Assembly (NCBI GenBank): GCA_029891345.1
Contig: CM057005.1
Span: 60,529,760 to 60,593,759 of the forward strand
Reading direction: 5' to 3'
Origin: Dryococelus australis
Lineage: Eukaryota; Arthropoda; Insecta; Phasmatodea; Phasmatidae
Length of the DNA: 64,000 nt
Numbering within the stretch: the first letter of the stretch is position 1; every line of letters starts with the position of its first letter. Below the pieces are notes generated by a model. That model searched no databases and was not told the DNA's origin. It saw only the letters and a list, made by a program, of their open reading frames with translations. Of this stretch, positions 24,143 through 36,012 are shown piece by piece. Both the position numbers and the translations under genes were made by a program.

Positions 24143-25479
24143 GCACGGTTGTTCTCTTCAAATGGTGCAAGGTTTTTTTTTTTTTTGCTTGAAAGCGGTA
24201 TTGTGAAAGGTCGCTTGGACACGTCTGAAAATCGCCAACTTTTAAAATCCTACCCTTTCGCTCGGTCGGTTACACACTGGCCAGCGCCCTTAATCGAATA
24301 CATTTTAATGCAAATCGTTATTTGTTTTGTGGTTAATATGTAGAACTTATAAACAGAACGTCGTTGGATAAATTAATTTGCGTGAACTTGGCGTCTAACT
24401 ACGCGAAGTATTTCCATGTAATAGTGAATTATTTTCGGCGGTGGTCAAAAGGGTTTTCAATGAAATCGGTTCCTTTTGTACACGGGTGTCTCATCCCTTG
24501 CCATTTGACGTGTAGAAGAGTACATCGGCACCACTTACTAGAATTCGTATGGTACCCAGAAATGGCGCAATTCAAGTATCCTTTTGGGTACTATTTGAAA
24601 ACAGGGTCTGTCTACTTTCTTCTCTTTGCTCGTTACGTTTCATCTCCGCAACATGACACAATTAACGCTTGATAAGCCTAATTACTGATACCGATGTAAC
24701 ATAAAAAAAGTTGAAACATATATATTTTTTTTATTTTTAAAATTCTCAGTGGATTCTTCAGGAAATCAATTTCCAGTTATTACCACAAAAACCACCACCC
24801 TCAATTTAATTTGTGATAATTTAAATTATATAATCATATTGCTGTTTTGAATTAATTAAAACTCCATTTTAAAACCAATCTTTCAGCCTGAAGATTTTGT
24901 TTATCTGTTAATTCATCCAGTAGCCTACACCAATGTCACGGCAAATAGGATTAAGTACTTCAATATCCCATAACGACGAGATAATAAAAAATGGGTAGAG
25001 TGGCAAAAAATGTGAGATGCCATAATTTTAGAGATTTTTATTTACAGTTATAGGTTCATTGACTTAAGAAAGTGAATACGGAAATGCAATACATACATCT
25101 TTCGAGATCGGAAATAGGGTTCAATTAATTGTCACAGATCCGGAATTTTCATCCACTGAAGTGAGTCAGCGATGTTAGTGCCAGCTGAGTGTTTGTTATG
25201 GAGTTCGATTGAAGTACGGTCAAATGCTGATATTTAATAAAATGATTGCGTTCCTCTCAAGTTCTCCAAACACATGGTTGATAAACAACCTTAATGATAC
25301 TTGTAAAAGAAAACGTAGGTATCTAAAGGAAGGTCTTTTTTAAGTCTTAGACGAAGAATTATTTTATAAATTCGGAAGTTTTAAATCAAATTTCCAAGTT
25401 TACTGCACGAGACCCAGCAGTCAAATTACCCTCACAAAATTATCCGGTAACTGAATGTATACACGCCATCCCCAGCGAT
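24143..25479. other. Unique DNA, no gene recognised
   Basis: 24149-24672 has somewhat longer open frames (up to 102 codons) and balanced composition but no motif I recognise. The remainder is AT-rich. Confidence 0.35.
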
Positions 25480-25640
25480 AGCCGAGCCCCTCCCTAGACA
25501 CAACGGAATCGCTCTTCTGTTTGGTCACCTCTCTACGCCCTCCCATTACCTGAATCATTCTCCATACATGATAATGATGTTCCCTCTAGACATAATTGAA
25601 TCTCACTCCTGATTGGTGTCCCCTCTCCAACCTCTCTACT
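25480..25640. repeat. Diverged duplication, spacing about 92 bp
   Basis: CTAGACACAACGGAATC near 25493 and CTAGACATAATTGAATC near 25585 begin two pyrimidine-rich blocks that continue in parallel (CTCTTCTGTTTGGTCACCTCTC against CTCACTCCTGATTGGTGTCCC). This fits an old tandem duplication. Confidence 0.4.
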
Positions 25641-26406
25641 TCAACCCCTCCAGTTCAAGATTTCGCTGTCATTACCTCTGCCTCATCCCAGGACAGTCTA
25701 CAGGCACAAAGAACGAATGATAACGAGCAAGAGTTAGAATAGCAGAGTATTCGCAATGATCTGCACTGCAGAAGAGCCAGAAAAAAATGACAAATTGTGT
25801 GGAAAATGTGACTTTAGAAAGGCGACTATAACACCTGTCGAAATTCTTTATTATGCGTTGCGCCATCTACGATTATTTATGTACTGTTACGACACTGAAT
25901 TCATTTCATTTGATTTGGATATAGTTTAATATGTGTAGTAATGTTTATTTTCAAGTTATGTTTAACCACATAATTTATTTTTACATATATTTTACTATGT
26001 AATTATTAATATTTCATATATTTCGCTGTTGTGTTTCCCTTTGTAATGTGTTGATTTTCAGTCACGTGGAATTAAACCTGTGGGTCGTTGCTAAGGGTTC
26101 CAGGGCAACCTCGTGGCGCACTGGAGTAGCCGCACCACGATTGGAGAGTCGAGTTAAGCTATACCTTATGAGGTAGCGTTAGAGGAAGACATATTGGTTT
26201 TTTATCCGCCAGGCAGGCTGCGATGGTGTCGCAGGCCCGGTAGATTTTATTCAATTTGTGTAGAGAAAGTCCTAGTTTCGTCATCGAGGTGTAGCAGACA
26301 GCCTGCGGGTGAAGATGCGAGTAGGGAGAAGAGCAGAAGACGCCTGCACGGGCTTCGTACGTGTTTAGAATAATGATTTAGTTTCGACGCCCGCGATTCC
26401 GAGTGG

Positions 26407-26809
26407 TATAGTCCATCCAAGGTCTCTTCGGCCTTTTTGAATCAAACCCTTGAAAAATATCCCCATATATGACGTGCTTGGTTGTTTCCTAAATACGGCG
26501 GCATGTATCACAAGCGTTTTATACTTGTCTTCATAAAAGTTACTATTTTTCTGTTAAATTGAAATGTTATTAATATTTTATCTATAAATTATAATGTGAG
26601 AAAACATGTGTGTTGGTAGCGCCTAGTAAGAAATAGTTCTCATACAAAATAATATTTCCAACAGAGCGCGCGCGAATCCGGTGCGTTGTCCCTCTGGTGT
26701 AATCTTCCATACTTGGTTAGGCTTAGTTTGCACGAGGCGGAGGAATATCCTGGAAGTAGAACTTTAGCAGGGTTTCAGAAAAGGTCGGAGATACCGTGAA
26801 TAAACTATA
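26407..26809. mobile_element. MITE family B, copy 3 (inverted)
   Basis: Begins TATAGTCCATCCAAGGTCTC then GAATCAAACCCTTGAAAAAT. Ends in GAGGCGGAGGAATATCC, GCAGGGTTTCAGAAAAG and CCGTGAATAAACTATA. Inverse orientation to 19553. About 403 bp, with a clean interior (ATCACAAGCGTTTTATACTTG also at 61426). It splits a GC-richer unique block (26090-26406 and 26810-27040). Confidence 0.85.
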
Positions 26810-27050
26810 CTAAAGCTGGACTGTAATATCGGAGTGCCAGGGTTCGATGACCCGAAATTGAGGGAAGCTTTTTGTGGTTGCACCGAGGATCAGCGACATC
26901 GTAGAACTTCAGGACGACGCCCGGAGGAGGATCGGCGAGACGACTACGGAATTTGTAAGATCTAATACAATTTTTTGGAAAGATGGCCGCGGATTAATGT
27001 TAATGGAGTGACGCTACCCGGAAGCCATTTTGTGTAAGGTATAGAAGCCC
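26810..27050. other. GC-richer unique block with paired YY1/Pho-like motifs
   Basis: Contains AAGATGGC (about 26981) and, inverted, AAAATGGC (GCCATTTT, about 27024). Both fit the AANATGGC core bound by YY1/Pho. The block appears continuous with 26090-26406 across the MITE B insertion. It could be a promoter or regulatory patch, but no TATA, initiator or open frame supports this firmly. Confidence 0.2.
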
Positions 27051-27727
27051 AGTATTTTCAAGCCCAATACGACCCTGCAGATATTAATTCTAAATATCTT
27101 ATTGGTTGAGCAATGACATCTTTTACCGGGCTCGGCTTCTTCAGTTACGGTCACCACACATAATAATAATAATTTTTTAAAATTTATATTACAATACCAT
27201 TTCAAACTGCAATGTATTGGTTTTGCACCTACTCACTTTCAAACGTAAATTAATTAATTCAATATTTTTGAACACTGAGAGTCTTTACAACTCTTATTGT
27301 CTAAGGCATATGTCAAATGATGATTTAATTTTTCTTCAGAAATTTGAATAAAATTGAAATGGGATTTTCATGGCCAGTATTTGTTTTAGCAGCATTTGGA
27401 AACTGAGTGATAGTGTTCTATAAAATATGCTAAGGTGTTGATATGTCTTCTAGCATTTCTCTCTATGGTAAGAGCGTGTTAAAGAGAGAACACCAGAACG
27501 AGTATTTCAGAGGAACAGAGTTCCTGGCCAAGAGGAGCCTACAGGATTGTGTAAGTTGGTAATTAATCCTATACTGAAAGTATCTCAGTCCTGTCATCAC
27601 ACCTAACCTACACTTGCTATCTGAACATCGGGCAGGTAAACCAGTTTTGATAACACCAAATTACCTTGTTCTCATTTCAGAATATCTATGTACAAGTTAC
27701 TACACTGAAAGTAATACGCTTTTTAAC

Positions 27728-27750
27728 GTTGTGTAAAAGCCTTACACAAC
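27728..27750. other. Perfect 9-bp hairpin
   Basis: GTTGTGTAA, loop AAGCC, TTACACAAC. It stands alone in AT-rich DNA with no T-tract, so it is not a convincing terminator. The rest of 27051-28314 shows no recognisable feature. Confidence 0.4.
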
Positions 27751-28314
27751 ACTTCAAAATATCTGAATGGTAAAATGTTGTTGTACGTCACAGGCTTAAT
27801 GAATGCAATAAACTTGTGTCCTGCTACGTGTACGTTTGGTACAGAGAAGCAAAAAATAAGTAGATTCTAATAAAACGGGGTGAATATACCTTCAAACCTT
27901 CAAGTTGGAAGGTGAGAGGAAAGCAATCAAATATTACTTTTACAAATCCCACTTTTTTCATTTTGAAAAATATTTGCTTAACTAAAATAACATCTTAAAC
28001 TGTCACTCACCAATTAGTTACTCGGGATTCGAACCTGATTAATCGTCATTGAGAACTGCCTTACCGAACGCGATTATAAAAGACTTCACGAATATAGTTT
28101 TTATGGCTAACGTTAATAATAATAATTTTATCGTTTTGAGAGACAACGATTTCATGTCGCCAGCGTTTACCAGCAAGATAAATAAATAACAGAAAGCAAT
28201 AGCTTTACACCCACTCAGAACGATTGGTATTATCGTAACTGAAAACAGGTGCTTATGTGAAGGTGTACCTCCATATTTCGCTAGCTATGAACCTAAGGAA
28301 CTTATTCTTACGAA

Positions 28315-28510
28315 GGGTAGTAGTGGCTGAGCGGTTAGACTGCTCGCCTCCCACTACGGCGACCCGGGTTCAATTCCCGACCGGATCACTCCCGAATTTC
28401 CGCAAGTGCAAATCGTGCCGGAGATGCCGCTGGTGGGAGGGTTTTTCCGGGGTTCTTCCGTTTCCCTGCCCTTGTATTCCGGTGCTGCTCCATTCTCACC
28501 TCATTTAGCA
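28315..28510 (+). mobile_element. SINE family S, copy 2
   Basis: A good tRNA-like head: A box in TAGTGGCTGAGCGGTTAGAC (about 28320), B box GGGTTCAATTCCC (about 28366). Then the family core CGCAAGTGCAAATCGTGCCGG, GGTTTTTCCGGGG and TTCCGGTGCTGCTCCATTCTCACC. The head is the best preserved of the seven copies. It lacks the rest of a tRNA cloverleaf, so it is not a tRNA gene. Confidence 0.9.
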
Positions 28511-29731
28511 ACTGCGAACGACTAATGTAAAAATTAATCAAGTTTTAAGTGAACACTATTGTAGTACTCTATAGTACAAATTCTTCTGTGGCTTTCTTCT
28601 TCTGAGTGCAATCCGAACGGGGCTGTCTCTCTGGCGGGAGTGAAAATCGCAAATGTGAATAGAATGACGCCAAGAACTTCAACTGTCGTTCGCGTGACGT
28701 AACGTGGGCAACTGACAAAGTTGTCACAAGTCCCCCAACAGCTAACTCGAGTAACGCATTAACGATTTCTCTCTGCGCGTAGCCTTATGTTCTTTCCTCT
28801 GGCGTTCAATTTGACTCCCGAACTCTTTCCACATACATAATGCATCACTTTCGGCCATGTTTGGTGGTAAATAAAGCTTCTGTACACTTCACTCTTCCGC
28901 AGATGTGTCATTCAAGGGTAAATGTCTTCTCTCACTGCAAAAAAAAAAAGCTTTTATAATGACGTGACATACCTAGAATTTCCACCAAACTTTGCTTTGG
29001 CCTAAATTCTTCAACAATTCAAACCAAAGGTAGTGTATATTCAGTACCGAATTTTTCAAATATGTAATACATTTGCTTCATCTGTATTCCAACTTCCAAA
29101 CATTTCGTTTCTAACCTAGCCTGTGATAGGCAATACTGGAACAGCATGTTACAATCTAGCCTTATTTTATATGATTTGGAAAGTGGTTATCATAAGCAAC
29201 CAATGATTCGGCAAAGAATGCACAAATCAAAACACTAGGAAAAAAAATACAGTTATGAAAGAGACTCGACTAAGTACAGTTAATTTAGAAATGGGGAAAC
29301 TCTTGATAACATTGAGCGAATACAAAAATTCCTAATTAAAATCATGAAAATGCTCGAAATTTGTAAGGGAAATAACTATACTCCGGATATTTTCAGATGC
29401 AGTCGCTTTACTGCCAAGTGTGTTGACTGGGAAAAGGCATTTTGAAGGTCTTCTTAAATACATAAACTCATGCACATAAAATATTTAACATCTGCTTTAA
29501 ATGGAATATCCCTTCCAATTTTGAAAGCTCTACACCACAGATAATTAAGAAGAAAGTATTTAGGGTAATATTATGAAAAACATTATCACTCATATTCCTA
29601 GCACATTAATAACACCCAGAATATCGACACCTGCCCAAATACAGAATGTCAAGTAATTCGCAGATATGGACTGCACCACACGAATCTGTGATCAAAACCG
29701 AGCAGAAAATACTTTTTAGTAAAAAAGCTAA
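28511..29731. other. Unique DNA, no gene seen
   Basis: 28570-28900 is less AT-rich but has no recognisable motif; the remainder is AT-rich. Confidence 0.4.
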
Positions 29732-30062
29732 GGGGTAATGGTGCACGAAAACCATATATTTATATAATTTTTGCCACAAATGGTTGCGCAGAGGAGTTTT
29801 CGAGTCTTTTGGTTCGACAAGACGTAAATAGCAATTTTCGACACCTTTTTACATTGTTATTCTCGTACCACTTATGAAGAGAAGGAAAAATATTTTTTTC
29901 TTCCATCAGCATTCCAACAATAATGAAGGTAGTGAATATCTAACAACGTAAAAAGGTGTCAAAAATTATTTTTTACCTCTTGTCGAGCCAAAAAATTCGA
30001 TCAACTCTTCGGAAAACGACTTATATCGAAAATCGGGGAAATATACTGATTCCATGCACCAT
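29732..30062. mobile_element. Foldback element H, copy 1
   Basis: Inverted arms of about 130 bp. The left side shows ATGGTGCACGAAAACC, GGTTCGACAAGACGTAAATA and GACACCTTTTTAC. The right side carries the inverses: GTAAAAAGGTGTC, TACCTCTTGTCGAGCC, TCGGAAAACGACTTATAT and CCATGCACCAT. A short asymmetrical centre includes TTCCATCAGCATTCC. A second copy with the same layout lies at 38768-39130. No coding capacity. Confidence 0.8.
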
Positions 30063-30387
30063 AGTTTACGAGATAAACGGTATCAAATTAGATAAATTGA
30101 TTTTTTTTTCACGTTAGGCACAACGTGTATCAGCATATCAAACGTTGAAACGTCATGACAGGTGTTCAAAGTTTGCCATGCCCGTAGCAATGCACTTTTG
30201 CGCACGTTGTATGCATGCAGCATGGTCGGATCTTGACCACCGGATGCACTCATGGCCATTGCCACGTCCCAGTACTACTGCATGTGAACTGCATGAACTC
30301 TTTGGCACTATATTGAGCCCGGCTCGTTCCCTTGCCGTATGCCTCACGACCGACACATTAGTTGCAGACATCACCTTGCCATTATCT
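30063..30387. other. GC-richer unclassified stretch between two elements
   Basis: Lies between element H and MITE A. Open frames up to about 100 codons on the minus strand lack any recognised motif. Confidence 0.25.
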
Positions 30388-30808
30388 AAAGGCTGTTCAG
30401 AATAAAGTGAGCACTTTTGAAATAAACCGTAGAAAAATGTTGCTGTTGCTGCTTGCATATATTTTGACGGACGAACTGAGTGACATGCACCCAGTAAAGT
30501 TGGTAAAGATGAATGGAAAGTAGTTGCATAACGTAAAGTCGTATGAAGAGTGTCACGTAACCATTTGAGATAACTTAAACTATTCCTTTCACTTTTTTAT
30601 TTCAATCTATCGAAGCGTAAAAATGAGAATATTTGAAAAAATATTTAATAATAAAAATAGTTCGAATTTTCACTTCACCGATGCATGAATAAAGTGATGA
30701 ATCCCACGGTAACGTTGATTTTCCATAAGGCGTGAGAATAGACAACGTGCACACATTTAGTTCTTAATCAGGGCTTTCAAAAGTGCTCATTTCACCGTGA
30801 AAAGCCTC
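30388..30808. mobile_element. MITE family A, long form, copy 9
   Basis: Left end AAAGGCTGTTCAGAATAAAGTGAGC, right end CAAAAGTGCTCATTTCACCG followed by TGAAAAGCC. Long-form inner blocks are present (GAACTGAGTGACATGCACCC, CACCGATGCATGAATAAAGTGATG). The TTAGTTCTTAATCAGGGC site is mutated relative to the usual GATCTTAAGCAGGGC. Confidence 0.87.
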
Positions 30809-33059
30809 CAATTGGATTACCACATGTTTGCCACGATGATTTTTGGACCTTTTATGTCGCTTTTTTTTTCTCGTAAACGAAGGGCCTTATGCATTTTTAG
30901 CAAAGAGTATTTTATAATTAATTTTGATTACAGATTCATGCGCAGCAGTCCGTATCCGCGAATTACCTGACATTCTGTATGCATTAAATAAGCGCCGAGT
31001 TACTGATGCTATTTATGAGAACATTACATACAGATCAAATTTATTTTCAGCCCTGTAAAGAGCTATCAAATAAAGCACCAAATTGTTACATGTCAAAAAA
31101 GTACTAGCGCAACGTATTATTTTCAATATTGCTTCATCATTAATTATATTTGCATTGTATTTTGTATTGTAAAAAGATATAACAGCATATTTTTAGACAA
31201 GAAATCATCACAAATGTAGTTTCATAAAATATTTTACGAAATAAGTAATAATGTAAGTTTTTTTGTCTTTTTTCTCTTGTCGTCACTTCCGCTTAAAAAG
31301 AAAGAAAGAAAAAACTTAACAATGTGTAAATTGGCTTCGAATAGTGTTTAAAAATGGAAATAAGTCAAATCGTAAACTCGATGTGAACTATATGAACGAC
31401 ATAACCCTCATGCGAAACCAAAAGTTTTTGTTCCCATGGTTCACATATCTATATTCTAGAATATTAAGAAGAAAATCTTGCGTTTTGGCAGTGGTAGACG
31501 CTTGTCTCATGTGCATAAAGTTTAAAGAAACATTTCAGTCTTCTGAAATTTACATGTCATCTTGCAGTAAGTATGAGATATTTATAACATTGTGTAACCA
31601 GCCAGTAAATTTGTGAAGTGAAATCATTAAGCACTATTGTCATGCTAATTAGAAAATAATTATTACATGTTACACGCTTAGTGCTAAGATAAATATTTTA
31701 CCAGTATTTGCCTCTAAATGTTTTCCATAAATTTCTGAATTTTCTTTTATTCTTATTAATCCCTTCTGATACTCCAGCACTTCTTAAAGGATAATTTATA
31801 GCAAGCCAGATAAAGTGAAAGTTAAAAATTTCGTTCGCTTTCAAGTATTTTTTGCACAGTGTTGTAAGCTATTTCTTCTCACCTACTAGATACATGAGCG
31901 CGTCCAGTTAAAGTTAATGCGTGCATTTGAGATGATGAAGAAAACTAAAAGCAAAAACTAAAGGCCTATTCCTGACAAGTTTCTGCAGACATCAGAACAA
32001 ATCGGCAACTAGATAAAATTTGCTGGAACATTTGAGCAACTACCTTCGTTTTATGTCGCCACCCGCTTGTTTTTATCGCTGCCTCGAGGACTAGCCCATC
32101 TCGCCATATCTCCGTAAATAACGATTAATTCAAGCGACACTAAAAACAATATTTTCATAGCGCGGTGTAATGGAGTTATAAAGTCTGTGCTGTTAATGGG
32201 AAATTGGTTTAAAACCAAAACTTAATATGCCAGTACCATATTATCTGCAATGACTGTTTCATATCATATCGCTAAATTATCAAGTTACAAGATGTTTGTT
32301 GTTAACTAAGCATTTTTCAAGAACCGCTTAAAGCCCACTTTAAAGCGCATTTTGAACCCATCCGCCAGACGTAAAATCAACTTTACTATTTATTTTCATG
32401 TGTCTAACAAATTAAACTCTGAATTTTGAATTTGTTAGAAACATGGATTAATTTCATATGCCTGAAATGAATTGAAACCATGCGACGTATTTAGAGAACA
32501 ACAAGAAAAAACATTAAACAATTAATACGATTTTAAGACATAACTAATTTTCTATGCATCTCTGCCAACTTAACCGGAACCACGCTAGCCAGCGTGTCCA
32601 TTAAAAAGTATAAACCTACAGTTCGAGGTAGGGTCATTTTTCAGGAACTGTGTTCAAATGTTCGCTGTTAACCACAAACCAGCTATTTACAACCATTACA
32701 GCTACTTGTTTAAATCTTTAGGAGTCTAGCTTACATACAAAACTGAAGTATACATAATGTCACAGGACCATTGTGACCAACTTCTAGGGGCGATAAATCA
32801 TGTGATGAGGAACAACTTTTGTCGGAGAACGGATATCCGGAGACCCCCGTTCAAACGCTAGGCGTCTTTGTACGCCACATATTAACGCCTGGCATATAGG
32901 CAGTTAGTGAGGCATACAACAGGCACCCGCAGCCTACCTCTTAGAAAACAGTGGTATTTGAGGTTTTATAACGTAGGGGTCGTGGTAATAATGAGTTGGT
33001 AGACATTTGTAAGTTGCAGTACTTTATTGACTGCCTGTTACACATTTCCATACGTTAAC
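30809..33059. other. AT-rich unique DNA, no gene seen
   Basis: No repeat family or coding signal recognised. The last 150 bp may include the 3' flank of the transposase fossil that follows. Confidence 0.45.
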
Positions 33060-34028
33060 TTAAATCAGGTGCTCAAAATGGCGGCCCTGCGCTTGATTGC
33101 AGACGTTGCAACGCCAATGAATGGCCTGGCGGACTCTCTCAAGGTTTCCGGGAGGGTTTTGAACCGCGTCGCACACCGCCTGTATTAGTTCTACGAGAAC
33201 GTCGCGGTTCTCCACAGGCCTAGAGCGCACACAACTCTTTATGTGGCCACACAGGAAGAAAACGACTGGCGTGAGGTCGGGTGACCGCACAGGCCAAACG
33301 TTTCGGCGAGGTGTTTTGTGAACGCGACAGGTGAAACACGGTGAAGCGCCATGATTTTGAAACCATATTCTGACTCGTACGTTCAGCTGCACTCGTCTTG
33401 CAGATGGGATAGTTCGTTCACCAGAAAGTTGTGCTACGCCTGGCAGTGTAAACGGGCTGGAACTTGTTTTGCGGCCGATGCCAGCTCGCACGTTCACCGC
33501 AAATTATTGTTGGTGATGTGTGGCCACAGCTGCGAGTAGATTTTATTCTGCCTACACGTGGCTGTTAAGGTCATCTTTCGTGAAACACGCCTCGCCTGTG
33601 AACAACACACATAATTCAAACTCTGGCTCGGTAATGCACTGCTGTATAAACCACTGTGCGAACCGCATACTGGGCTCGAAGTCAGCTGGTCCAAGTGCCC
33701 GTACCTTTTGTACGTGGAACGGGTGTAGTCTGTGCTGACGAAGCACTCTATACACGGAGGTGTGACTGATATCCATATCGTGAGCGATCGCAGGTGTGCT
33801 GGTTGACGAGTTCGCCTTAACTTTGTCAAGTACTGCCTCATCGAAATGCGGCGTACGAACACCTTGACGCCCTCATGCAGCGGATTGAAGGTGCCATTCT
33901 TGCGCAGTAGTTGGTCGTAGTCTCCGGAACAGCGTGTGATGTGGCTGCCGTTTGTCGGAGAAGCGTTCCTGATAAAGACGCGCTGCTACGCACCCACAGC
34001 CTCCAGCTTTACCGTACAGCACATGCAT
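33060..34028 (-). pseudogene. IS630/Tc1/mariner-superfamily transposase fossil, near full length
   Basis: A DDE transposase that moves its own element. One minus-strand frame of 323 codons runs from ATG (34026-34028) to the stop at 33060, interrupted by four in-frame stops. In order it shows ARLYQERFSDKRQPHHTLF (N-terminal helix-turn-helix region), HDMDISHTSVYRVLRQH (second helix region), then a catalytic core. The core contains LCVLFTGEACFTKDD, VRIWFQNHGASPCFTCRV, VWPVRSPDLTPVVFFLCGHI and a C-terminus ending GRHFEHLI. The usual Asp before EACF is Gly and the QHDGAP-type motif has lost its Asp, so only the SPDLTP Asp is kept. The spacing between the last two motifs is short, suggesting a deletion. 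No TIRs seen. Inactive. Confidence 0.88.
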
Positions 34029-34277
34029 ATCCGCCAGTTCTGAAGATTAACAAGCGTCCATGACTAGTCTGGTGTAAGAAGTGCAGTCACGTTGAACACG
34101 CTACTGTTTCGGCTCAGGCAGCGACAACGACGCAGTTCTGTTTAGTGGACTGTGGCGAAGGAAGGACGTAACAAACTGCGCACGGCACATACGGTTCAAT
34201 GCTGCTCTTAGTGCTGTTTATATTGCCTACCTCTTCGGGACAGAGGCGAGGCTCTTTAACCGGCCTTCTCGTTTACC

Positions 34278-34702
34278 AAAGGCTGTTCACGGTAAAGTGA
34301 GCACTTTTGAAACTAACCTTAGAAAAAAGTCACTGTCCCTACCTGCATATATTTAAACGGGCGCAATGAGTGACACGAGTCCTGTAAGGTTGGTAAAGAT
34401 GGAGGGGAATGTAGTTCCTGATATTAACGTCGAACAAAAAGTGTTAGGTAATCATTTGTGATAACTTAAATTATTTATCTCTCTTTCTTTACGTTTTTAC
34501 TACATCGATGTGCAAACATGAGCATATTTGTACGATATTTACTTTTCTAATAATTTCAGTTTCACTTGACCGATGCATGGATAAAGGGATGAGGCCCATA
34601 GCAATGTTAATTCTAAATAAGGCGGAATAACGCGCAACATGTATGCGAGTAGATCTTAAGCAGGGCTTCCAAAAGTGCTCATCTTACCGTGAACAGCCTA
34701 TA
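34278..34702. mobile_element. MITE family A, long form, copy 10 (best reference)
   Basis: Ends AAAGGCTGTTCACGGTAAAG and CTTACCGTGAACAGCCTATA, about 425 bp. Contains every long-form block: AAAAAAGTCACTGTCCCTACC, GCAATGAGTGACACG, AAAGATGGAGGGGAA, TTGACCGATGCATGGATAAA and GTAGATCTTAAGCAGGGCTTCC (TTAA at 34656-34659 unoccupied). Confidence 0.92.
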
Positions 34703-35551
34703 GCTACATATGACTGCATAATCGACAACAGGCATGTGTTATGCGCCGCAGAATGACTACCTCCAAGGCGCGTGGAACCATTTTGCAACGACCCTTGGTG
34801 TCTCAACGGAGCATCTTCAGACATTCGTTTTCTGACTTAAGTAGTTCCCCATTACATTACCTATTATCCATAGAAATTGGTCACAATAGTCCTATGACAT
34901 CCTGTATATCAAGAAAGCATTAAAATGGGTTGCACATAATTTGTACTATGTTAGTAGAACATATAATACAAATGATTGGAAGAGTTTTTAATTTAAAAAT
35001 TATCAACTGAATATGATTGATCTTACATAAAGTTTATTTGTAAGTGTATATAAGTTTATATATTTTCTAGATAATTCGATTAGTTTTTAGAAACTACTAT
35101 TGCATTGAATTTAAACTAAGCAAATTGTACACAGAAATTTTTTAAAATCCCAGAACGTTCAATATTATTTTGAAAGAATATGTAACATTTATAAAACAGA
35201 TATTAATACTAGTATGTCACGTGCAAAATATTTCCTCTAGTACATTCCTTAGCAATTTGATTCAATAATTTAAAATATATAATTGGGCGCAATGCCATTA
35301 AGTATTTCACTGGGGCTCTGACCGAAAGTAATTGGAAGGTATTTTGGAATTCATCTTTTTACGTGAAAATTTAAGTTATTTAATTGTGTAGTAATTTAAA
35401 ACTTTAAACACGCAACAATTTTTGCTATGTCGTGAGTGGAAAGAACTGAGAAGCCAAGAAAATCAATTAATCGTAAAACTGTTAGAGACGAATATTTTAA
35501 ACATTATTGAACTAAAAAATTTAACATTTAATTGAAAAAACAAGTAAGTTA

Positions 35552-35553
<2 letters not shown>
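34703..35553. other. AT-rich unique DNA, no gene seen
   Basis: No repeat family or coding signal recognised. Confidence 0.45.
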
Positions 35554-35609
<56 letters not shown>

Positions 35610-35617
35610 ACACACAC
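35554..35617. repeat. (CA)n microsatellite
   Basis: About 64 bp of CA repeat with one T interruption (ACATACA). Open frames of Thr-His across it are artefacts. Confidence 0.95.
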
Positions 35618-35824
35618 CTTTATTGCAATGACGCACTCACCCAGAATACATGTATGGACTCAGCAGCTTGTCATATTGTATAGTGCGCGGGACGTTATAG
35701 AACATTTCTTGAGCAAAAAACCATGAATTATTGAGAAAAAAATTGTTACAGACTTTCCAGCAATGTCTACTTTCAGCCTAAGAGTTATCAACTTTTAAAG
35801 AGTGAGTGAGATATCTGGACATGG

Positions 35825-36012
35825 TTTTAACACCCGAAGTCCTCAGCGCCGTTAAGCTGAGGTGAAGTGCAAATGGAAGAGAGGTAAACGGAATGGCATA
35901 AGGGATGAACACAGCACCCCAAGAAAACCCGCTGGACAACAGCATTATACTCCAGGTTTACGCCGCGCGAATATCAGGATGAACACCACCGGGAATCTGA
36001 CCTGGTACACCG
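35825..36012 (-). mobile_element. SINE family S, copy 3 (strongly diverged)
   Basis: On the minus strand the order GATTCCCGGTGG (B-box region), TATTCGCGCGG, TAATGCTGTTGTCCAGCGGG, TTTTCTTGGGG, CATTCCG and TTCACCTCAGCTTAACGGC follows family S (CAATGCCGTTAGTCAGCAGG, TTTTCTCGGGG). The head is mostly eroded. It is the oldest-looking copy in the window. Confidence 0.6.

Noticed and set aside
24149..24672. Possible exons (64 and 102 codons)
   Set aside because: No recognised domain, no consensus splice sites joining the frames, and the poly-T run interrupts the first.
28315..28385. Functional tRNA gene
   Set aside because: A and B boxes are present, but no cloverleaf or acceptor stem closes, and the same head is followed by SINE body in other copies.
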